Part shown: piece by piece, positions 7,801 to 14,919 of the stretch
How positions within the stretch are numbered: position 1 is the stretch's first letter
Layout of the letters: every line of letters begins with the position of its first letter
Source: a virus
Strand: one strand, 5' to 3'
IMG/VR virus record: IMGVR_UViG_3300026078_000039
Span: 1 to 48,508 of that record
DNA length: 48,508 nt
The notes under the pieces: model-generated
What the model was told of the DNA's origin: nothing
The model's input: the letters and a program-made list of their open reading frames with translations, nothing else
The model's database searches: none
Position numbers and translations under genes: made by a program

Positions 7801-8562
7801 TTACTCCGACGTGCCCCAGGAGAGGACTCGGCCCGCGCTGTCGGCGAAAGCGCTGAATTCGAAGTCCGGCATCATGAAGTCGTCCAGCTTCGTGGCGAGC
7901 GTCATCTTGGTAGCGACGCAGCCGTAAAGGGTCAGCGTCAGGCTCTTGCCCTGGTAGGCGTTCGTGAGGTCGCAGCGGAACTGCGGCGCATTGCCCATCG
8001 CCACGTTGCTGACCAGAGAGGTCTTCGCCGTCGTCGACGTCGCAGTGTACTGGTAGCTGATGAAGACCGTCTTGCCGGTGTCGGCTGCGGCGAAGGTATA
8101 GACACCCGCCGAGACGCTATACTGGCCGGTCGTTGGGGCAGAGGCCACGCGGGTCATCGGCAGGCCGTTGCTGTCGCGCACGCCCAAATCCTGCGACCAG
8201 GTGCCCGAGCCGGGAACGGTCGGCGTGATCGTATACGGCGTGGTCGGGATGGCAGCGCCGATCGTGTCATACACGTCTGACAGTATGCCCGAGGACATGG
8301 TCTGACCGAAGAACAGAGAGTTGAAGATCGCGCCGTTAAGCTGAGCGAACGCAGCCTTGCCGGTGATCTTTGCCTTGCCACGGCCGATCGCGACCGGAAA
8401 CTGATTTTGACCGGTCAACTCTTTGACATCAGCCGAGATATCGACGCTGACATTCTGCAGCACGCCGAACAGGATCGGCGAAGGGTTCGCAATTGCGTTG
8501 CCGAAAGCGTCGGTCAGGGGCGTGCCCCAAACTGCTCCGGCGCCAAAGCCATACTGAGCCAT
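7801..8562 (-). CDS. Major tail (tube) protein
   Basis: 253 aa starting MAQYGFGAGAVWGTPLTDAFGN. Opening residues, beta-rich composition and position (after tail terminator, before chaperones) fit a siphovirus tail tube protein. The middle contains TPYTITPTVPGSGTWSQDLGV and a region VSAGVYTFAAADTGKTVFISYQYT, an all-beta stretch about residues 105-180 often seen as an extra domain in such proteins. Ribosome site AAAGGAAA precedes the ATG. Confidence 0.8.
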   Translation of the reverse strand: MAQYGFGAGAVWGTPLTDAFGNAIANPSPILFGVLQNVSVDISADVKELTGQNQFPVAIGRGKAKITGKAAFAQLNGAIFNSLFFGQTMSSGILSDVYDTIGAAIPTTPYTITPTVPGSGTWSQDLGVRDSNGLPMTRVASAPTTGQYSVSAGVYTFAAADTGKTVFISYQYTATSTTAKTSLVSNVAMGNAPQFRCDLTNAYQGKSLTLTLYGCVATKMTLATKLDDFMMPDFEFSAFADSAGRVLSWGTSE

Positions 8563-8611
8563 GGATCATTTCCTTTTACGAAGAAGCCGCGCGCGGGCGG
8601 ACGGGTGAATT

Positions 8612-9037
8612 TCAGGTGGTAAGGATGCGGATCGGGATGATGGCGACCTCGGTGTCGCCGAGCGTGCCTTCGCTGGTCTCGATCGTGCCTTCGATGCGGG
8701 CCCATTGGACGAGGCCGCCAAGGGTCTGCGGCGTCCCGATCGCGTTGGGCTCAAGCGTGGCCGTGATGGCGTCCAGGATAGGGTTTAGAACTTCGCCCGG
8801 CGATGCTGCGCCTTCGGTCGAGACGTAGAGATAGAGCGAGGCTTCCAGATACCATTTGGTCGGAAGCCCGTTTGCAGCTGGCTGTGCGACCGTCTGCCGC
8901 CCCTGCGCCTGAAACAGCGCCGGGCGCTGGCTGGCGGGCACGTCATTCCAGTGCAACAGCTTGCGCGACTTGGTCTGCAGGGCGGCCGGCGATGATACGA
9001 GCGCGAACAGCGCGGAAAAGATCGCTTCGCGGTTCAT
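8612..9037 (-). CDS. Tail terminator/completion protein
   Basis: 141 aa. Gene order (HK97 gp10-like, this protein, tail tube) and features such as QRPALFQAQG and KWYLEASLYLYVS identify the tail terminator family, which caps the tail tube and joins it to the head. Its ATG overlaps the stop of the preceding gp10-like gene (ATGA). Confidence 0.7.
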   Translation of the reverse strand: MNREAIFSALFALVSSPAALQTKSRKLLHWNDVPASQRPALFQAQGRQTVAQPAANGLPTKWYLEASLYLYVSTEGAASPGEVLNPILDAITATLEPNAIGTPQTLGGLVQWARIEGTIETSEGTLGDTEVAIIPIRILTT

Positions 9038-9546
9038 GCGAGGCTCCGGGCGATCGCGTTATGCATTTCGGTGTCGATCTCGCCGCTGGCCTGCAAATCA
9101 GCGAGTGCCGAGCGGAGGAACGACTTTTCGGGGACGTTCATGCGCATGTCGTGCGCGCGGACCGTCACCTGGCGCGGCGTGATCGAGCGGCCAAATGCCT
9201 GCTTGATCTCGCGCATATGCTCGCGAACCGAGACCGTGCCGTGGAAACCATATTCGTGGGCCCGGGCATAATCGATGACCTTATGGCCCTTGGACATCGC
9301 GTCTCCGGCGACCGAGGTCACACCAGCGATTTTGTCGCCCTCGTCCAGAACCGTGCCGTTGATCGAGCCGTAGAGCGCGCCAGTCTTGATCTTGAGCACG
9401 GGCCCATTGACCTTCGCGCGCGCCAGTCGGGCGCACATCAGGGCAAGGCGACCGAGCCCGACCTTCAACTCTTCGTGCAGGCGGGTCGGCAGCTTATCCA
9501 GCTTGGCGACGATCTCGGAATCGCCGACCAACCCGAGCTTGATCAT
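9034..9546 (-). CDS. HK97 gp10-like head-tail joining protein
   Basis: 170 aa from the ATG at 9546, which overlaps the previous stop (ATGA); longer versions of the frame are shadow. The layout (short N-terminal domain, KIKTGALYGSINGTV, then AHEYGFHGTVSVREH...FLRSAL) is that of the HK97 gp10 family. These proteins join head and tail or finish the tail in siphoviruses. Confidence 0.75.
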   Translation of the reverse strand: MIKLGLVGDSEIVAKLDKLPTRLHEELKVGLGRLALMCARLARAKVNGPVLKIKTGALYGSINGTVLDEGDKIAGVTSVAGDAMSKGHKVIDYARAHEYGFHGTVSVREHMREIKQAFGRSITPRQVTVRAHDMRMNVPEKSFLRSALADLQASGEIDTEMHNAIARSLA

Positions 9547-10097
9547 AGCGGGGCCACGCAGCGCCAATTGTTGAGCAACGTCGCGACCGAGGCGGGCATG
9601 TCGCGCTGAACCAGGCTGACGGTCTCGCCCGCGAGCGACTTGGACGACCATTCGAGCTTGTCGCGCAGCTTGTAGCGCAGCGTGATCAGTTCGTTCAGCG
9701 CCTGCGCAATGTCGGCCGGCGGGGACGCATAGCCCGCGGTAAACTGGATGTGGACGTTCGAAATGCCGAGGGTGAAGCAATAGCCGTCGAGGACGATCTG
9801 CGTGTCGTCGAACCGATAGCCAGGCGCGCCCCATGCCGATTGCGCGGCGATCGGCTGACCGTCGACCTCAAGCAGCGCCACCGCAGTCACCGGATATTGC
9901 GGCAACTGCATCGCGAGCGTGCCGCGACCGCTGCGCCGAATGTCGTAGCTGTTCGTGGTCAGGTCGCGATTCAGGAACGACCGAACCCATGCCGAATAGG
10001 CTGTGACCATGCTGGCGAGCATCGCGTCATCTGCAGACGACGCGATCCCAGCATAGGCTTTGACGCTCGCGACCGTGGTAAGATCGGCGAGCGCCAT
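9543..10097 (-). CDS. Head-tail connector (gp6-like) protein
   Basis: 184 aa starting MALADLTTVASVKAYAGI. An all-helical N-terminus (residues 1-45), a central beta region with YPVTAVALLEVDG, and C-terminal helices with PADIAQALNELITLRYKLRD match phage gp6-like connectors that dock under the portal. It lies between the capsid genes and the gp10-like gene, as expected. Confidence 0.75.
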   Translation of the reverse strand: MALADLTTVASVKAYAGIASSADDAMLASMVTAYSAWVRSFLNRDLTTNSYDIRRSGRGTLAMQLPQYPVTAVALLEVDGQPIAAQSAWGAPGYRFDDTQIVLDGYCFTLGISNVHIQFTAGYASPPADIAQALNELITLRYKLRDKLEWSSKSLAGETVSLVQRDMPASVATLLNNWRCVAPL

Positions 10098-10100
10098 CGC

Positions 10101-10292
10101 TTATTCCTTCTCGACAGTCTTGGACGCCGGAGCGGGCTTCTCCGGCTCAGCGGTGAACCCAGCGGCGGCAAGCGCGCGCAGGTCGCCATCGGTCGGCTGG
10201 TCGACCACGGCAAAGCCATCGTCACCGACGCGCGCAGGGCCCGACGGCAGGAAGACTTCGCTGGTGTGGGCCGGCGCCTTGAACCGGGCCAT
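10101..10292 (-). CDS. Small protein of head module
   Basis: 63 aa (MARFKAPAHTSEVFLPSGPARV...), ending Pro/Lys/Glu-rich. Start ATG overlaps the stop of the acidic upstream gene (TAATG) and it ends 4 nt before the connector gene. Small proteins of this sort, of unknown role, are frequent between capsid and connector genes in alphaproteobacterial phages. Confidence 0.6.
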   Translation of the reverse strand: MARFKAPAHTSEVFLPSGPARVGDDGFAVVDQPTDGDLRALAAAGFTAEPEKPAPASKTVEKE

Positions 10293-10642
10293 TATTCGGC
10301 ACCCGCGGCGACGACGAAGCCGTGCGACACCATCACGGCGACATCGGTCGCCGGGACGAGCATCTCGCCCTTGTCGTTCGTCTTGTAGGCGTCGGAAGCG
10401 CCGCCATCGGGATGCGTCATCGTGACGATCGCATCGCCATCGATCAGGCCGTCCACGACATGCTCTTCGGCGGGCTCGGAATGCTCTTCGACCACCGGCT
10501 CGGCGACAGGCTGCTCGACCGCGGGCGCAGGCTCTTCAGCTTGCTCGTCGGCTTCAGCCACAACCTCCGGGGCAGCCTCTTCGACGGCCTCGACGGCGGG
10601 CTCTTCGGCGACCGTTTCCGGCGCCTGATCGGGATTTTCCAT
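10292..10642 (-). CDS. Acidic repeat-rich protein of head module
   Basis: 116 aa from the ATG at 10642, chosen over a TTG at 10654 because GGAG lies 7 nt upstream. Residues 1-65 are a highly acidic Glu/Pro/Ala/Val low-complexity stretch; the remainder (DGLIDGDAIVTMTHPDGGASDAYKTNDKGEM region) looks folded. No function recognised. Position suggests a head decoration or assembly role, but that is only inference. Confidence 0.6.
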   Translation of the reverse strand: MENPDQAPETVAEEPAVEAVEEAAPEVVAEADEQAEEPAPAVEQPVAEPVVEEHSEPAEEHVVDGLIDGDAIVTMTHPDGGASDAYKTNDKGEMLVPATDVAVMVSHGFVVAAGAE

Positions 10643-10650
10643 GGTGTTCT

Positions 10651-10687
10651 CCAAAAGAAAACGGCCCCGATGGTTAGATCGAGGCCG
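10651..10687 (-). terminator. Intrinsic terminator after homing endonuclease gene
   Basis: Minus strand: stem CGGCCTCGAT / ATCGGGGCCG (10 bp, one mismatch), 6-nt loop, then TTTTCTTTT. It lies between the GIY-YIG gene and the acidic protein gene, so it could cut the transcript coming from the capsid gene. Confidence 0.75.
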
Positions 10688-10713
10688 CTAGGATGCCCTG
10701 GGAGAGGTGGGCG

Positions 10714-11574
10714 TTATGGGTTCCGATAAGTCTTGCGTTTGACGATCTGGAATAATGTCGGCGCGCTCAGTCCCCACTGATGCGCCAGATCACGGTAGGT
10801 TGCGCCGGCAGATTTATCGCGCCGCACCTGCTCTGCTTCCTCAAATGTGAGCGTTCGCTTGTCGCGTCTCGGCTGCCCGACCCGGGACAACGCCGCCTTT
10901 TTCCAACCCTCAAGCCTCTGTTCGTGCGTGAGGTTTGCTAATTTATCACGGGCAGAATCCATAAAGGCGGGAGACGCCTTGCAGGTCCGACTGATCTTTT
11001 CGCGAACTTCCTGTTTTATCGTGCTTCCGCGTCTAGCTAGGCCGTTTCGGCGCCCCACCTCGCGCATTCGCTCGCGGGCTTCGGGGTGCGCATCGAAGAA
11101 CTTACGCGTGTTTGCGGCTGCTACTGCCCGCTGTGCGTCCGATATTATCTTCCCGACCTGCGCATCTCCGATCGCTTTGCGATGTTCCGGTGACTTTGGG
11201 ACGCCCTTTCGAGCCGCAGATTGCTTTGCCCGTGTCTCAGCGGAGTGTCGCACGCCGAGGCAATTCCCTGCGGTCGGCGCTGAATTGAAACCCTTTGTCC
11301 GGCTGGCCGCGTTGAGGCGGTCAATCCAAAACTGCTCGCGCTCAATCAATCTCTCGGCCTCGACGGCCTCAATGACTGAGAACTCAAAAGAAGCTTCGCC
11401 GTGTTTATTCCATGAGCGCTGCATCGCCTTTGCGATGTGCACACCCGCCCTAAGTTGGCGGCGATGTTCCTGCAAACGGCGGCGCAGCTTGATCGAGGAT
11501 CCAACATAGACCCGACCGCTGATCAGATTGCGGATGCAGTATATGCCCGAAGGCGGTATGCTGGCTTCAGCCAT
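10714..11574 (-). CDS. GIY-YIG homing endonuclease
   Basis: 286 aa. Residues 9-95 are a GIY-YIG nuclease domain: GIYCIRN then VYVGSS, Arg in the helix (LRRRLQEHRR), and Glu in IEREQFWIDRL. Residues about 105-190 hold NUMOD3-type DNA-binding motifs (HSAETRAKQSAARKG, SPEHRKAIGDAQVG). The C-terminus (TYRDLAHQWGLSAPTLFQIVKRK) is a helix-turn-helix. This is the classic build of a free-standing phage homing enzyme that cuts near its own insertion site. It sits between the major capsid gene and the connector genes, in a segment with lower GC than its neighbours. Confidence 0.9.
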   Translation of the reverse strand: MAEASIPPSGIYCIRNLISGRVYVGSSIKLRRRLQEHRRQLRAGVHIAKAMQRSWNKHGEASFEFSVIEAVEAERLIEREQFWIDRLNAASRTKGFNSAPTAGNCLGVRHSAETRAKQSAARKGVPKSPEHRKAIGDAQVGKIISDAQRAVAAANTRKFFDAHPEARERMREVGRRNGLARRGSTIKQEVREKISRTCKASPAFMDSARDKLANLTHEQRLEGWKKAALSRVGQPRRDKRTLTFEEAEQVRRDKSAGATYRDLAHQWGLSAPTLFQIVKRKTYRNP

Positions 11575-11594
11575 TGTCGCACCTCATATGCGAT

Positions 11595-11648
11595 GGTGGT
11601 TAGAGGCTGGTTAGTGGTGGTACACTAATCAGCCTCGCCACCATCTCA
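11595..11648 (-). other. Long imperfect hairpin between capsid and homing endonuclease genes
   Basis: Outer arms GATGGTGG/CCACCATC and inner arms AGGCTG-TTAGTG/CACTAA-CAGCCT pair into one extended stem. No U-tract follows. It may be a processing or termination signal at the end of the capsid message, or a trace of the mobile element's insertion. A second small stem (CCAACT/AGTTGG) lies at 11665-11684 over the capsid stop codon. Confidence 0.6.
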
Positions 11649-11676
11649 TATTTAGGCGTAACTTCCAACTATATTA

Positions 11677-13266
11677 TTAGTTGGGAGTAATATTGGTTAT
11701 AATTCCTAAGCAAAACGGTGCATAAACCGCTACGGCTTCCTGGGCATACGTGCCGTAGAACTGGGCACGCGCGGTGCGCGGCCACTTCTCGACATAATAG
11801 TCCTGACGGATCAGCACCTCAGCCACCGTCGGGGTCTCGTTCGACATGTACGAGGCAGGAAGCTGCTCGCAATAGCCGAAGATCGTGCCCGGGGTCATGT
11901 TGGGGTGCAGGATGATCGGGATGCTCTGACCGCCGTCAGCCGTCCACTTGTTGAAGTAGTAGCCGACAACCGCGCCCGCCGTGATCTTGGAGGGCGAAGA
12001 GCCATCCGCGGTCGCGCTGTTGTTGAAGCGCAGCAGCGGAGCAACCGAGCCGTTCAGCACGATCTTGGTGATCGAATCCAGTTCCTGGCTCGACACGTAG
12101 ATCTTGGTGACACCGACGCGGTACTGATCCCACATCGAGCGGCACATCGCGCTGATTTCGGTGACTTCGCCGTTGCCGTTCGAGGTCAGCGTCGCGCCGG
12201 CGGTCAGGGCGTTGATGTAGCACTGGCCGCTGTTCTTGTAGCCCTGCGTCACGATGCCATCGAAGGCGGTGGTGTTGGTCGAATAATCGGCCGTCACAAC
12301 CGTCGCGGCCTGGCGGCTGCCCGCCAGCGGGGCGGAGAAGGTCGCCTTGTTGACTGTGGTGATCGCCTGCAGCGTCTCGGAGCCGGCCGTGCCGACGTAC
12401 CAAGCATATGCAGCCGCACCGTTCACGATCGGCGTGGTCGCAGTCAGAGTCTGGCCGAGGGTCACTGCCTGGGTCGTGTTCGCCGACTTGTTGGAGGCGC
12501 CGCCGTTGATGGTGAAGCTGCCCTGGCCATCGTTCGACGCGACCGAAACCGAGGTCACGACTCCGTTGGCAAGCGAAGCCTGCTGATAGCCGGTGTGGGT
12601 GAGCGCGACGACGATGACGCTGTAGGTCGCCGCCGGCAGCGTGGCGCCCGAGCCTGCAACCGAAAGCGACGGAGCGGTCGGGGTGCCGAGCGCGACCGAG
12701 GCATTGCCGTGCAGCAGCGAATTCTCTTCGAGCTGCATCATCTTGTAGAGCGAGCGGAGCTGGATCAGCGCCTCTTCGTCCTCAAAGCCCTCGGTAGCGA
12801 GCTTCGCTTCGTCAGTCAGCGAGTCCTCGGTGCCGATCGTCGCATAGGGCTGGCTGCCCGGGGTGGCCGAATAGCTGATCGAGCCGGCGCGACGGCCTTC
12901 GGGCACCCAACCCATAAGGTTCGGGCTCGAGGTCAGGCCGGTGATCGTGCGCCAGCGCGCGGCGTCGCCCGGATGGGGGCGCTTGGTGCGCTTCAGGCTG
13001 TTACGGATCGGCGTGATCGTCGGCTGGAACAGCAGCGAGGGCGCGCGCAGATCGTAGTAATTGACGCCGGTCGACAGCGTAACGGACTTCTTCAGTTCGT
13101 CGGAGAGCTGGTCGGTGGCGATCGGCTCCTTCATCGCGGTCTTGGTGAGGTCCAGGATCCCCTGCGCCTTCTCCAGCGACATGTAATAGGGATGATTGAC
13201 GTCGGGGTTGGCGCCGTTCGCGAGCTTTGCCAGCTCGAACGCGGCCGCCGAAATGATCATGGTCAT
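11677..13266 (-). CDS. Major capsid protein (HK97-like fold) with Ig-like insertion
   Basis: 529 aa from the ATG at 13266, which has GGAAGGA about 7 nt upstream; the frame is open further but only through a terminator hairpin. Residues 1-193 and 330-529 carry capsid-type sequence (RTITGLTSSPNLMGWVPEGRR; SMWDQYRVGVTKIYVSSQELDS; VEKWPRTARAQFYGTYA). Between them about 135 residues (194-330: TPTAPSLSVAGSGATLPAATY..., ending near GSRQAATVV) are Thr/Ser/Ala-rich beta sequence like bacterial Ig-like domains, probably displayed on the capsid surface. Position directly after protease/scaffold confirms the call. Confidence 0.85.
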   Translation of the reverse strand: MTMIISAAAFELAKLANGANPDVNHPYYMSLEKAQGILDLTKTAMKEPIATDQLSDELKKSVTLSTGVNYYDLRAPSLLFQPTITPIRNSLKRTKRPHPGDAARWRTITGLTSSPNLMGWVPEGRRAGSISYSATPGSQPYATIGTEDSLTDEAKLATEGFEDEEALIQLRSLYKMMQLEENSLLHGNASVALGTPTAPSLSVAGSGATLPAATYSVIVVALTHTGYQQASLANGVVTSVSVASNDGQGSFTINGGASNKSANTTQAVTLGQTLTATTPIVNGAAAYAWYVGTAGSETLQAITTVNKATFSAPLAGSRQAATVVTADYSTNTTAFDGIVTQGYKNSGQCYINALTAGATLTSNGNGEVTEISAMCRSMWDQYRVGVTKIYVSSQELDSITKIVLNGSVAPLLRFNNSATADGSSPSKITAGAVVGYYFNKWTADGGQSIPIILHPNMTPGTIFGYCEQLPASYMSNETPTVAEVLIRQDYYVEKWPRTARAQFYGTYAQEAVAVYAPFCLGIITNITPN

Positions 13267-13285
13267 GAGGCAGTCCTTCCGGATA

Positions 13286-13311
13286 CAAAAAAGGCCGCCC
13301 AAAGGACGGCC
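13286..13311 (-). terminator. Intrinsic terminator in the leader of the capsid gene
   Basis: Minus strand GGCCGTCC-TTT-GGGCGGCC (one mismatch) followed by TTTTTT, between the protease/scaffold gene and the capsid ribosome site. Partial read-through, or a capsid promoter further inside, would let capsid be expressed separately. Confidence 0.75.
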
Positions 13312-13377
13312 GGTCGGCTGGTGGTGCTGGTGCCTAGGCAGCGTTAAGGCGCGCCCGGTTCGCCCGGGCGATTGGGG

Positions 13378-14901
13378 TTATCGCTTGGCGGCGATCTGGA
13401 GCGCTTGGCCGACGAGGCTCAGAGCCTTCTCGGGCTGGGCCTCGGTAATGGGCCTGCCGTCTTGTTCCTTGTCGACCGCGAACACGGCGCCCTTGGCCAT
13501 TTCCGGCCGGGATTCGAGTTCGGCGATACGCGCGTTCGCCTTCGCCAGTTCGCCGAGCGCGCCCTCGACCTTCTCGGTCAGGGCTTCGATCTTGGGCACC
13601 GAGCTATCGAGTGCCTTCGCCATACGGTCGCGGTCGGCCTCAAGTGCGGCCAGCGCGTCCTTGTTGGCGTCGGCGTCGCAGGTTGCGCCCAGGCTGACCG
13701 AGTTGTCGTGCATGCTCTGGAGCATGGCCTGGTCCTTGGCGCTGTTGCGCTTGCCGGCCTTCTCCATGAGATCGGTGTCGGCCTTGACGAGGTCGACGAT
13801 GCTGCTGGCGAGCGCCATGACGTCGTCGCCGTCATCGAGCGGCACCACTTCGACATCGCCGCCCGTGAGCGACGAGAGGGCTTCGGCAACCTCTTCCTGC
13901 GCGACACTGACCAGCAGCTCACCGATAGCCTTTACGATCGCGATGCTCTTGGCGGGGGCGGCGCTTCCGTCGCCTTCGAGGCCGGCTTCCAGCGCCAGCG
14001 ACCCCTGCAGGCTTGCGAATTCCTCCATGAGCCGAGCGATCCAGCCGATGGTGTAGAGGCCCTTCGCAAGCGGCGCGTCATTCTTGAGCAGCTTGAGCGC
14101 GGCCGCCGCCTTGGCGAGGTCGCTGAACTGCTCCGGCACGTCGGGCGCATCGGCCTCGGTCGTGGGGATCTTGACCGCATCGGCCTTGGCGAGCGCGGCT
14201 TCGATCTTGGCGACGGGGTCGTCGCTGCCATCGATCGCGCCACCGGGAGCCTGTTCAGGGGCATCGTCCATCTTGGCCAGCACGCGATCCGCTTCCTCGG
14301 CGATCAGGTCAGCGCGCGCCTTACCGACATAGTCCTTGCGCAGCTTCGGCGTGCCGGCGGCCTTGGCCAATTCCTCGGCGCGGGCGAGCGTGGCTTCGTT
14401 GCCTGGCTCGTATGCCTTGTCGATCGCGAACTCGACCTGCTCCTCGGCGCCGTCGGCCTTCACCATCGTGAAGGTGGCGCTGGGGATGCAGGGAATGTCG
14501 ACGATGGACAGTTCGCGGACCACGGGCGTGTAGCGCTTGTTCTCGCCGTCCTGCCAGCGCTTGGCGTACTTCCCGCCCGGGCTGAAGCCGGTGTAGACAC
14601 CTTCCTCGACCTTGCGCCACTCGTTGTCGTCCACGATGTGGGCGCAAAACTCGATGCGCTTGTCATCGTCGTTGAAGACGATTTCCTGCGCGAGCTTGCC
14701 GGCGGCGATGTTGGAATGCTGGCCGCGGATGTTGCCGAACGACTTGCCGTCGCTGGCCTTCTGCATCTCGCTCGACCAATCCTGGAACGCGGCCTTGGCG
14801 GTCGCGTAATCCATGACCTCCTTCGCGCGGTCGGGGGTCTCGTCGACAGAGCCATAGACGAGACGCTGAGCCGCGTCCGCCTTCATCAGCGGGATGAACA
14901 T
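13378..14901 (-). CDS. Prohead protease-scaffold fusion protein
   Basis: 507 aa. The first ~150 residues fit a phage prohead serine protease (XkdF/S78-type): a His in NIRGQHSN (about residue 62) and a Ser in VYTGFSPGGKY (about 107) are candidate catalytic residues, followed by ELSIVDIPCIPSATFTMVKA, the strand that ends such domains. The remaining 350 residues are acidic, helical and coiled-coil rich, like a scaffold, with a terminal KAL-rich segment. Protease plus scaffold in one chain, upstream of the capsid gene, is common. Confidence 0.75.
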   Translation of the reverse strand: MFIPLMKADAAQRLVYGSVDETPDRAKEVMDYATAKAAFQDWSSEMQKASDGKSFGNIRGQHSNIAAGKLAQEIVFNDDDKRIEFCAHIVDDNEWRKVEEGVYTGFSPGGKYAKRWQDGENKRYTPVVRELSIVDIPCIPSATFTMVKADGAEEQVEFAIDKAYEPGNEATLARAEELAKAAGTPKLRKDYVGKARADLIAEEADRVLAKMDDAPEQAPGGAIDGSDDPVAKIEAALAKADAVKIPTTEADAPDVPEQFSDLAKAAAALKLLKNDAPLAKGLYTIGWIARLMEEFASLQGSLALEAGLEGDGSAAPAKSIAIVKAIGELLVSVAQEEVAEALSSLTGGDVEVVPLDDGDDVMALASSIVDLVKADTDLMEKAGKRNSAKDQAMLQSMHDNSVSLGATCDADANKDALAALEADRDRMAKALDSSVPKIEALTEKVEGALGELAKANARIAELESRPEMAKGAVFAVDKEQDGRPITEAQPEKALSLVGQALQIAAKR

Positions 14902-14919
14902 GATAAGCGTCTCCTGGGA

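Noticed and set aside
10714-13266. Group I intron in the capsid gene carrying the GIY-YIG gene
   Set aside because: The capsid frame is complete and ends before the endonuclease; no second exon is seen.
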